Assembly: GCA_030268105.1 (NCBI GenBank)
Contig: BSDZ01000080.1
Coordinates: 1,178,001-1,242,000 of the forward strand
DNA from: Volvox africanus
Taxonomy: Eukaryota; Chlorophyta; Chlorophyceae; Chlamydomonadales; Volvocaceae
Direction of reading: 5' to 3'
Length of the DNA stretch: 64,000 nt
Positions within the stretch are counted from its first letter, which is position 1. Each line of letters begins with the position of its first letter. Below are positions 28,901-37,176 of this stretch, one piece after another. The position numbers and the translations under genes are program-made. A model generated the notes under the pieces. It saw only the letters and a program-made list of their open reading frames with translations. It was not told where the DNA came from and made no database searches.

Positions 28901-30004
28901 ATCGTTAGCGATGTCTTTGTCCCCAGCGCTCACTGGAACAGTGTGAGCCGGAAGGGAAACTTCTGTCTTAAAGCCATCTTACAACCTCTTTAACAACCTT
29001 GTACGACCTTACAACCACCTTGTAACGACCTTACAACCAACTTAGGTAATAATAACCCCCACATGTAACACGGATAACGCCTGAACGTCGCAGAACGTCA
29101 TGTACATGCAACGAATTGAGGAGAAGATCGGGGGCAAGCGGCCTGGTGTTTCAGGGAAAGGGGGGGAGCTGCAGTACGCGAGCAGGGAAGCCTTCCTTGC
29201 CGACTTCAAGCGAATATACGACAACTGCATGTTGTACAACGAACCAGGGAAGTCGCCGTACAACTTCCCTGACGCACGGAAAACGGCGGCCAACATGCTT
29301 TCCGCCGTCGATCAGTCTCTTAAGCAGCGGAATGCCTCCCTTGAAGCGGCGGTAGCGGCGGCAAATGTGAGGAAGTGTTCATCCTACTGCCCAGTGCCTT
29401 GAGAACTGACTCAATTGTTTCCCAAGTAGAGCTGGGCTGGGGATCTCGGCGACGGCGAAGGGGGGGCATAAACAAGAAGATGGTAAAGGGTGAAGTGGGT
29501 CAATGGATCAACAGATGGTGATCAAGGGTCACGGTAACCTATAGGGGGGTGGGTGGGTCTTATTACGCATCCGGACGCCTTTGCTGCTGCATCCTTGCCG
29601 TTGATGCCGTACACTACTTAATTTCTGCTTATTAAATAATGTACCGCTCCCAAAATCAACATCCCACTTTTCGTTGCGTCGTGACCCCATTGCACCCCCC
29701 TGCCCGGTGCCCGGTGCCCGTGTGACATTACCGCATCTTTCCAACCCGCTTTTCACACACGTCCATGTTTCCCACCCGCTTTCCTTGCTCGCCCCGCCGC
29801 TGGCCCCGACGATTGTCTGAACGACAGTCCATGGAGCATTGGTTGGGTTGCAGCCGTTGCCGCCGTTGGCGCCGCTTCAACTACCTAGACTTCGTTGAGA
29901 TGCGACTCCACAACGACTTTTGGTGCGGGATGATTCCGAGACGCAGTTGCACGGAGGTTTGCGATTACTGCCGTACTGAAGTCTGCACATGCGGAGAAGG
30001 ATGA
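14206..30004 (+). CDS. TAF1: TAF1, largest subunit of transcription factor TFIID
   Basis: TFIID scaffold subunit that binds core promoters and acetylated chromatin. About 27 exons, ~2,800 residues: 14206-14325, 14474-14551, 15165-15322, 15802-16412, 16621-16706, 16963-17082, 17401-17933, ~18131-19889, 20093-20310, 20570-20786, 21068-21185, 21814-22083, 22312-22460, 22839-22991, 23425-23688, 23855-24037, 24130-24268, 24507-24583, 24758-24873, 25002-25204, 25497-25657, 26151-26290, 26579-26754, 26893-27325, 27401-28868, 29094-29366, 29828-30004. N-terminal [10 protein letters not shown]...DADYLDE matches the TAF1 N-terminal motif; [10 protein letters not shown] and FNVSQDSHY follow. The DUF3591 core includes [48 protein letters not shown] and [14 protein letters not shown] blocks. 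Ala/Gly/Gln insertions are extensive. The start of exon 8 is uncertain. Expected nuclear. Confidence 0.92.
14936..15110 (+). repeat. GGTGGT/GAGGGT/GATGGT simple repeat in TAF1 intron
   Basis: G/T-rich triplet and hexamer tract ending about 55 bp before the acceptor of TAF1 exon 15165-15322. His-rich frames on the opposite strand are artefacts. Confidence 0.85.
15401..15790 (+). repeat. CACATA hexanucleotide tract in TAF1 intron
   Basis: About 390 bp of CACATA with CAGACA and CAAATA variants, ending just before the acceptor at 15801. It dominates the intron between exons 15165-15322 and 15802-16412; the repeated Tyr-Thr and Ile-His frames are not coding. Confidence 0.92.
16754..16892 (+). repeat. 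CTCCCT hexanucleotide tract in TAF1 intron
   Basis: About 23 copies of CTCCCT between the donor at 16707 and the acceptor at 16962, an extended polypyrimidine tract on the sense strand. Confidence 0.92.
18008..18053 (+). repeat. Perfect 13-bp inverted repeat in TAF1 intron
   Basis: GGGTTTCGCCTAC (18008-18020) and GTAGGCGAAACCC (18041-18053) are exact reverse complements around a 20-nt pyrimidine-rich loop ending CTTAG. It could fold as a hairpin in the pre-mRNA next to the uncertain exon 8 acceptor. Confidence 0.8.
19978..20090 (+). repeat. CTCC/CCCT pyrimidine tract in TAF1 intron
   Basis: Pyrimidine-only tract of CTCC tetramers with AATT interruptions, immediately before the acceptor at 20092. 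Confidence 0.8.
20570..21185 (+). other. TAF1: TAF1 region equivalent to the plant ubiquitin-like segment
   Basis: Exons 20570-20786 and 21068-21185 encode [20 protein letters not shown] through [14 protein letters not shown] and [10 protein letters not shown]. In plant TAF1 a ubiquitin-like domain lies at this position, directly before the LWPRAQ...PPGAFRKK segment that begins the conserved core. The position and C-terminal anchor match, but the ubiquitin fold itself is inferred from order, not from clear sequence identity. Confidence 0.5.
25207..25280 (+). repeat. TGTGTA microsatellite in TAF1 intron
   Basis: TGTG/TATGTG repeat directly after the donor at 25205, followed by a C-rich CCCCGCC/CCCGAC tract that runs to the acceptor at 25496. 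Confidence 0.85.
25658..25998 (+). repeat. TGTGTC/TGTGTA microsatellite in TAF1 intron
   Basis: About 340 bp of TGTGTC then TATGTG hexamers starting at the donor of exon 25497-25657. Cys/Val and His/Thr frames across it are artefacts. Confidence 0.9.
27280..27419 (+). other. TAF1: TAF1 zinc knuckle, split by an intron
   Basis: The end of exon 26893-27325 encodes [14 protein letters not shown] and exon 27401-28868 begins LCPNY. Joined in phase, this gives C-x2-C-x4-H-x5-C, the TAF1 zinc knuckle (compare CGACGxxGHMRTNKxCP in animals and plants), which binds promoter DNA. The following exon 27401-28868 is mostly Ala/Gly runs and acidic clusters leading into the bromodomain. Confidence 0.85.
28734..29366 (+). 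other. TAF1: TAF1 bromodomain
   Basis: Formed by the end of exon 27401-28868 ([12 protein letters not shown]) and exon 29094-29366 ([26 protein letters not shown]). The acetyl-lysine-contacting Asn of the NCMLYN motif is present. The usual PMD after the KDY-x-I motif is replaced by ENVM-type residues. One bromodomain is visible, as in plant TAF1, against two in animals. Confidence 0.85.
29828..30004 (+). CDS. TAF1: Terminal exon with CW-type zinc finger, apparently fused to TAF1
   Basis: 58 residues from acceptor GAACGACAG (ending 29827) to the TGA at 30002-30004. The frame is in phase 0 with the TAF1 donor AAT|GTGAGG at 29366/29367. It encodes [14 protein letters not shown], then FWCGM and [11 protein letters not shown]-x2-C-x2-C-x2-WRR-...-W-C-...-C, the spacing of the CW zinc finger, a histone H3K4-methyl reader. 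Trp in the first block and in FWC are typical of the CW aromatic cage. I know of no CW finger at the end of animal or plant TAF1. The alternative is a separate small gene, but no independent promoter or good upstream start is seen and TAF1 otherwise ends 29400 in a short read-through. Confidence 0.65.
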   Translation, partial: SMEHWLGCSRCRRWRRFNYLDFVEMRLHNDFWCGMIPRRSCTEVCDYCRTEVCTCGEG

Positions 30005-30034
30005 CTCCTCGGATGGGCGCACATGTTCCCCACG

Positions 30035-30039
30035 TGTAA
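30035..30039 (+). terminator. Candidate TGTAA polyadenylation signal for TAF1
   Basis: TGTAA 31 bp after the TAF1/CW stop at 30004. This is closer than usual; another TGTAA near 30699 may be used instead. Confidence 0.3.
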
Positions 30040-30737
30040 GGTCGGGGGAAAAGAGAGGGGGGGGAGATTGGGAACTCCCGGGGGAGAGCGTTTTTGGGGG
30101 GCTGCTGTTGCGGGTTTTACTCCGGCCGGTGTCGATGCTGCGTGACTGAGCCTGAGGCGGATTGCGGCGGGGGCCCAGCCAGCTCGAACAGCGTTCCGAT
30201 AATCGTTTTAAAGAGCAACACGATGTCCGTACGGCCTCTTAGGTACGGTGGGCACCGTATTTTATCACGGTTTTCACGGAATTACATCTTACAACGGTCT
30301 TCGCGATTTTGACGGTTGAAGAAGCGAATGGTGTATGGTTGGGGGCTGGGTTTTGCTGAGAATCGGATGTGTCTGTGTATGTACGGAAGGGGTTTTGGAG
30401 GGGGGGCGCAGAGATTGTGAGGATGTGGAGAGGGAAGTCATATTACGACGCGTCAACGCCGTCGGGAGGATTCTAGGAAGTGACGTGTGGAGCGGCTACC
30501 CACCGACCGTCAACCGTTAAAGTACATCCTACTTTGCATGCATGTGGATCGGACAACAGTGGCTGCTGGCCGCCTCCCCTTCCCAAGGGCCCGACTAGAC
30601 CCCACTATGAATTTTGAACTTTTCTACACTCGAGCTTTCGTTGTTGACTCATTTACTAGGTTGTGGCTTCCTACCCGTCAGCGCATCCGCGGCATGTTAT
30701 GTAAGCGGAGGAAGGGGCGTGGGGCGTGAGTGAGTGC

Positions 30738-30768
<31 letters not shown>

Positions 30769-31131
30769 AGTGTTGGGTTGGGGGCTGTTGGAGGCACAAC
30801 ACGAGCGTACGATTCCGAAACTGGCTGTCTGCCGGGCCCGGGAGGGCAGGTTTTACTTTAAGAAGTATCCACTTTTCGTGGGAGTATCGTACCGCCAATA
30901 GATATGAGGTTTGGAGCCGCTATCTGTCCATGTGGTGGCATGTAAGAGGGTTGTCAAGGGGGGGCTGCCATGCATACCTACCCCACATATACATAGGATG
31001 CCACGTACACACACAACTGTAGGTGTTGAGCATCCTAGCACCAGGAAGCACGTGCGTGCAACATCACAGCAAGGAAGGAGTGGGATTTAGGAGAGTCTAT
31101 TCTAGGCATGTAGCGGTGTGCGGACACCGTA
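30040..31131. other. Intergenic, no gene recognised
   Basis: Between TAF1 and tRNA-His. It contains a short GT/TATG microsatellite near 30735-30770. Short frames show no family motif. Confidence 0.5.
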
Positions 31132-31203
31132 GTCCCTATCGTATAGTGGTTAGTACATCGCGTTGTGGCCGCGAAGACCTCGGCTCGAATCCGGTTAGGG
31201 ACA
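31132..31203 (+). tRNA. trnH-GUG: tRNA-His (GTG)
   Basis: 72 nt. Acceptor stem GTCCCTA pairs with TAGGGAC (31196-31202), discriminator A at 31203. D-arm TATAGTGGTTAGTA carries the A box, anticodon stem TCGCG/CGCGA encloses loop TTGTGGC with anticodon GTG, and the GGCTCGAATCC B box follows. The whole matches the eukaryotic cytosolic tRNA-His pattern; the extra 5' G is added after transcription. Two oddities: the T loop starts C instead of T (CTCGAAT), and the outer T-stem pair is C-T with a T-G next to it. It may be a slightly diverged functional gene or a pseudogene. No intron. Confidence 0.88.
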
Positions 31204-31261
31204 AATTTGTGAAGATATATTGTTCATCCTACATGCGTGTGCACGTCAACACTCAATTCAA

Positions 31262-31350
31262 TACATACACGTCCAGGGCCGTGGGCCGGCCCGGGCCCAT
31301 GGGCGGGGCCGGCCCATGCGGACCGCCCCATGGCAGCATCCCATGGGGGG
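31262..31350. repeat. GC-rich palindromic patch
   Basis: Dense overlapping GGCC, GGGCCC and CCATGG palindromes, e.g. GGCCGGCCCGGGCCCATGGG, between the tRNA and the retroelement. Nature unknown. Confidence 0.5.
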
Positions 31351-31639
31351 GGGGCAGCGAGTGGGCCATGCAAAGGGAACTCCACCCGGGAATGCTGAAC
31401 ATGCGAGTGGTCAGTGGTAATCTGTACGACGAGCCGTGAAGGCGCTGTTGCCTTCAGTCCTTGAACAAATCAAACGCCCAATGAAACGTCGGTTTTCGCT
31501 CGACGGACACACCGGACTTTTGGGCTTTGACCCGACGTGTAATCTGTTTACACCGCGTTGCCCCTTATCGCCCCTAGATTTGTTGAGTCACATCCTTCTG
31601 TTCATCCTCTTGTCTCTACGCAAGCTGTCCGAACAGCTG

Positions 31640-32686
31640 GCGATGTAGGCGTCAACACCCTGACATGGCTGCGTGCATATTGCTACCCTTTGCCACATGT
31701 TGACGACCTGCTGGATAAGCCGAAGGGTTGGGCTTATTTTAGCTCGATTGGCTTGCAACAGGGAAATAATCAGATTCGCATCGCTGAGTCTAACGTTCCG
31801 GAAACTGCTTTTCAGACTCCCTTTGGTCACTTCGAGTACACGGTCTTGTCGTTTGGGCTGTGTAACGCACCCACGGGGTAAGCAGTGATGGACCGCATGT
31901 TCAGACCGTTTATCGAGGAGCATCTGGAGCATCTCAGGCTCATGCTTGAGGTGATGAAGCGGGAGCAATTGTTTGCTAAACGCGCCAAATATTTCTGGGC
32001 GCAGCCTCAGGTGGAGTATTTGGGCCACATTGTGTCGGCCACTGGAATAAGGATGGACCCACGGAAGGTAGCTGTGGTTCGCGAATGGCCCGCGCCTCAG
32101 AACCTCACCGAACTACGCCAGTTCTTAGGTTTGACCAACTACTTCCGTAAGTTTATTAATAAATACTCCATTATTGCGGCCCTGCTTACAAATCTGACGA
32201 AGAAAGGAGGTTTCGCTTCCCTCGAGGCCTGGACATCAGAGTGTCAACAGGCGTTTGAAGAGCTGAAGCATATCGTCGCCGACGACGTCACCCTTGCGTT
32301 CCCCGATTACTCGTTACCATTCCGCGTGGATGTCGTGTCCGACGCTTCACTGTATGGGAGTGGTGCTGAATTGTTGCAGGAAGGGCGACCGATCACCGTC
32401 ATGAGTAAGAAGTTTTCGGGTGCGGAGACCTGCAACACCACCGGGAAACAGGAAGTGTTGGCAGTTTTGCATGCCCTGAAGGAATGGCGCTGTTACCTCG
32501 AGGGCCGGTCATTTATGCTAAAGACTGACCATAAGCCCCTTGACGTTTTTGCAAAGCGTCCCCACATTGAACCGACGGCAAGCTAGGTGGATGGAGTACC
32601 TAGCTTGGTTCCATTGCACCTAGGAGCATATCGCCGGACGGATTAATATCGCCGACGCTCTCAGCCGACATCCTGAGTTGATCTAG
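31640..32686 (+). mobile_element. Decayed Ty3/gypsy retrotransposon, RT-RNase H fragment
   Basis: Partial pol of a Ty3/gypsy-type element. Reverse transcriptase blocks YPLPHVDDLLDK, FSSIGLQQG and TAFQTPFGHFEYTVLSFGLCN end in a nonsense TAA at ~31879, then AVMDRMFRPF jumps straight to HLRLMLEVM. The catalytic YxDD block is missing by deletion. It continues in one frame through AKYFWAQPQVEYLGHIVS and LTNYFRKFI into RNase H with catalytic Asp (VVSDASLYGSGA), Glu (GKQEVLAVLHALKEWR) and Asp (KTDHKPL) intact, then a stop and frameshift near 32585 before the tether block INIADALSRHPE ending in TAG at 32684-32686. Gag, protease, integrase and LTRs are not recognisable. It cannot move by itself. Confidence 0.88.
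31885..32586 (+). pseudogene. RNase H portion of the retroelement pol (longest intact frame)
   Basis: 233-codon open segment of the decayed element: thumb and connection of reverse transcriptase followed by RNase H. The RNase H acidic triad appears conserved although the polymerase site is gone, consistent with a recent insertion followed by deletion rather than long neutral decay. Confidence 0.75.
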
Positions 32687-34441
32687 TCCAGAGGGTGGAG
32701 GGGTGCAGATCTGATTTTGATACTCATGCTCACTGGCCTTGCTGGACATTGCTAAAAGTTTAAATACGGGCGGTGGGCCTCCCGTTCTTTTTACAGCACG
32801 AACGATTTCTCAGCACTATCGGTAAAAGTGGAAAAGCGGATATTCATTTTTGCAATTGTATGTTATATCATCGCCTTCAAAGCATGCCTTGGAGGACCTT
32901 ACACAAGTTTTCAAAAGGGCAAAGTTCATCACACACTTTTACACACACACACACACACATGCGGACACGGCAGATGCACAACTCCCACAACAGGATTACA
33001 GTGCCCCCTGATGCTCACCACAATATAAACAATATCTAGCATTTAGGAAGTTTAAAAGCATACAATTTAAAGTGGTCTGCTTGCGGCGTACCAATAGGGG
33101 AAGTCCGTGGCTTACTTGCGGCTTCTGTGAGAGGCCAAGGCCCCCTCAGCGCACATGGCTCCACATTTCCATCAATAATACGTTAACATTCATGGACGCA
33201 ATATTTGCAAGACGCACACACGTGGACGGCCAGTAGAATTTCCGATAAGCTGCATGCACCGGTAAACCAATGGCGTAAGTCAGCCGATAAGGATGGTGGC
33301 GGGCAAGGGTAACAATCCACCAAAAGCTAAGGTATGTCCGGAGCACATAATTTTGCCCTGGCCGCCAGCCAAAGAGCCAGTCGGTGTCGCTATCTACATA
33401 ATTGTACCGTCGGTGTTCTCCACCCGCACCTTTCTTCCTCCCCAGGACTGTCGATAATAGGAAGGCAAGGCATCAAGCTATTTCGTCCCTTTAGATCCCG
33501 CTTAGAAGGTCCATTACACCAAGTAACCAAAACGAGCCTTATTGCGAAGCCCATAAGGTCTATAAGGCCCCTCCACAACCTACGTAGGTGCAAAAGGCGT
33601 CATGAGCGATGCACAGATGTTGCACGGCATCCTGTCCGTACGATACATAGGTTTTGTACGTATGCACATGTATGTTCGCACAACTACCTCCGTAATGTAC
33701 ACACGAACAAATATATGCACGTACACATACCCTGCCATGGTGTCCCCTCCAAAGTCACGCAGAAAATAGTTGCATCGCAACATACCTTCCAGGAAATATA
33801 AATATGATGATTTCTATTCATTCATTCTACACTTCTTTCATTCGTTCGTCTGTCATTTTGTCTGTGTTGTCTGCGTTCAAATCGTTGTCCATCATCACCA
33901 TCATGTTATTTCTATCTATGACCCATGCTATGGCCTACCGTTCCCTGAAGCTGCTTCTCCGTACACCTCTTCCCTTATCCGTGCATGTGCCGTACTAACT
34001 ACAATCGTTCCAAATTTCATGATAGTCTTACGCATAATATTACAGATGCATACCATGCTCCCTCCGCTCTGCCCGCTGTGCAGAACTTAGCAAGGCAGCG
34101 AAAGTCAATGCAACGGGATCCCCCTTCCCCCCCCTTGTGTTTTGCCCTCTGACAGGATGACATGCGATGACGTTCTATGACACCGCAAGATCCGTTTTCA
34201 CACAAAATGGAGGATTTTGCATTTAGTTCTGACATCCAAACGACATGATCTCGAGGACCTGAGGATCCGTTAGAGGCTTAGAGGCCTTATCCGCTAGAGA
34301 GGCCTTATATCGGCCTCAACCACATTCCAATTGATGAGAGACCGACCTCCTTGCCCTCTTGCCCCTCCTGCCCCTCCTGCCCCTCATGGACACGTGGTAG
34401 CTAACCGTCATGTATGCTAGCGCTACACCTGGTGCCAATAA
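32687..34441. other. Intergenic region, possible further transposon debris
   Basis: Separates the retroelement fragment from the giant gene's stop. A CA microsatellite lies at 32941-32960. On the - strand near 33240 a frame reads AYRKFYWPSTCV, faintly like the RxFYWP motif before the integrase zinc finger of LTR elements; the pairing His/Cys residues are not visible. A TTACA at 34040-34044 is a candidate - strand TGTAA poly(A) signal for the giant gene. Confidence 0.4.
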
Positions 34442-37130
34442 CTAGTGCCAACGACCCCCCGGCAGCTTATCGCTGGTTCTGGACACCATCTGGTGACTGC
34501 CCCCCGAACGACCAATACCACCCGGCCGCTCTGGGCCGTGCGCCGCCGACTCTGACGTCATTGGCAACGCCGGCGCCGAGCCCTCAGGGCCGACAGCCCG
34601 CTGGACAACAGCAGCGACCCGTGGGATGACACACGCAGCGAACGGCGTCGACGTTGACACAGCGGCAGTAGCAACGGCAGCGGCAGCCGCAGTAGCAGCG
34701 GCTGAGCTGCTGCCGCTGCCGCCGCCAATGCCATGGCGAGTGCTAAACCGCTCATACGTCAATGCGGCTGGTGTGTCGTACACCTGTGACCATGGGCCGA
34801 AGACAGCGGCCCGACTCCGTTGGGAGTTGCCTGTTGCACCAGATACTGAACTGCGTCTTGTCCGTACAGATGATGGCCCTGTCACTGCCGTACCGCGTGC
34901 CAGGGCCGAGTTGAAGGTGGCTCCGAAGCTTGCCTTCGTACCGCTTCGTCCCGTACCAGAGGGCCCGCCCCAGCTACTGCTCAGGGGGCCTACAATGCTG
35001 GGCCCGCGGGGCCGATAACCCGCTGGGAATGCTGAGACCGGGAACGTATCCGGCAGTGGAGGCCCTCTTGACCGGGATGAGTCCCTAGACTTGTGGAAGG
35101 CATTGGAACAGTGCAGCAGTGCCTCCGCTGGGGTGCTGCGCCGTGCCAGCGGCAGAAAACCAGCGCCAACGCCGTCAACGCCGTCAATGCCATCGGTGGT
35201 AGTGAAGCCAGGGTTTGAGGTAAAGCCCCAGGATTTTAACCGAGGTGTCATGTTGACGCTGGAAGACGTCCGCAGGAGGGTTCTGGTGCTGTTTGTCCGA
35301 ACAGCGGCTGCTGTCGTTTGCAACTTCTGGGATGCGGTCCTAGGGGATTGTGGACTGGCCGCCCGGCTGCTGATGGGTGACGTCACCGCCACCACCGGTG
35401 CCGCTGCGGTGGTAGCGGTGGCATTCAGCTCGTTCCAGAATCTTCGGGCGGCTTGGATTTCGGCGACGGATCCGATAAGTGAGGGGTGCTGAGATAGGGG
35501 GATCTCGCAGAAGCTCGGGGAAGGTCGATCACTGACCGATGGGACCACCACGGGTCGAATCCGCACTCGTACTTCTCGGTCCTCCTCTTCCTCACTTGTT
35601 TCCGTATCCTGCTCGTGTTGGCCTTCGTCTTCATACCCTTCCCCTTCCCCTTCCCCTTCCCCTTCCCCTTCTTCCTCCTCTTCCTCAGCAACACGAGATA
35701 AGGGGCCGTAAACAACATGCGGCGTCGTGACGACCTCCTCAGCGGCGAATGGCGTCAGAACCGAATTTAGATTCGCCACCGCCGCTGACACCGCCGCTGA
35801 CGCTGACGTTGCCGGCGCCAGCGCCAGCGGCGGCACATCTTCCGAGCTGCTTCGACCGGTCAAGATGCTACCGAATGCCACTGCCTGGTTCGTTGCCTGT
35901 ATCGCCGTCAGGTCCACTGCCGCCGGCATCGCTCGGACAGGCGTCGGGACAGTGAGAGTGCCGCGGCCGCTGCCGCTCCTGAAGCTGGCACTGCCATTGC
36001 CGCCGATGCCCGCCCCATCAGTCTCTGCGATATCCTGTAACCATTGCGTTTCGTTGAATGGAGACGTCAAGGCAATCACTGGGGGAGAACGGAGCGCAAC
36101 TTCCGGGGAGGAGGACCCTGGGGAATGTATGGAAGGTGAGGGAGCTGACGGCAACGTCCCTCCAATGTCATTTTGGCTCGAGGCCATGGTTGTCGGCGAG
36201 CCAGGAGCTGTCAAATTCCCGCTGGCGACCGTGCAGGTGACGCCGCCGCCGCCGCCGCCGCCACGGCCGTCGCCACCTATACGTCTCATTGATGGCGCCG
36301 ACGGCCGTGCATCAGGTGAGAGCATCGAGTTGCCCCACTGCAGCGGAGGGCCGCTGGGAAGCGTCCCAAGGTGGCCAGAAGATGATGCGATATCGATGTG
36401 GCCGCTGGCAGTGCCCGGTGGCGCGTCGGCGTGGCCGCTACCATCTGCCATCGCCGCCCGCTGCGGCAGTACTATCGGCAGCCAGAGGGGTCCCGCCGAC
36501 GTGTGTGATGCATGGCGGCTACCTTGAAGCTCTGATACGTCGTCTGTAACGCGTGGGGGTGACGGACGGATGTCATCTGCACGTACAGGAGCTGCCGCCT
36601 CCAGGTTTGCTGCCGCCTCTGCCTCTGCCTCCGCCTTCGTCTCTGCCACGGCCTCTGCCTCTACCTTTGTTGCCGCCTCCGCCTCCACCGCCGTCGCCGC
36701 CTCCGCTGCCGTCGCCGCCTCCGCTGCCGATCGCAGGTTATCAAGCGGCATGTAAGAACTATCGTAAATCGGAGGGGCCATGAGGCCGTGGGCGAGGTTA
36801 GCGAGTGGCGCTGGCGGCGGTGCTGGCACGGACGGCGTCCATTCGGGGGACCTTTCCGCGGCGGAGGACCGCTGGCGTTTGCCACGTGCCTGGACAGCCA
36901 TGTCAGAATCCTCCTCCTCCTCCCATTCCCTCGGCGTCCGACTCAGACGTGTCAACCGTTCCGCAGCCTCATCGTCGTCGTCGTCGTCTCCCTCAGCATC
37001 TCCTTCCGGGATGGATTGAATGGTTCCGAGTCGTGGATCTGAATGGTTCAGATCTAAGGCTCGTGTTTGAGCAGCTCGGGTTGAGGTCGTGGCTGCTGCG
37101 GTTGTCATGGCCGTGCTGACATCCGCGGCA

Positions 37131-37176
<46 letters not shown>

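Noticed and set aside
31132..31640. Ty3-style targeted insertion next to a tRNA gene
   Set aside because: The RT fragment lies downstream of the tRNA by over 400 bp and its true ends are unknown, so tRNA targeting cannot be supported.
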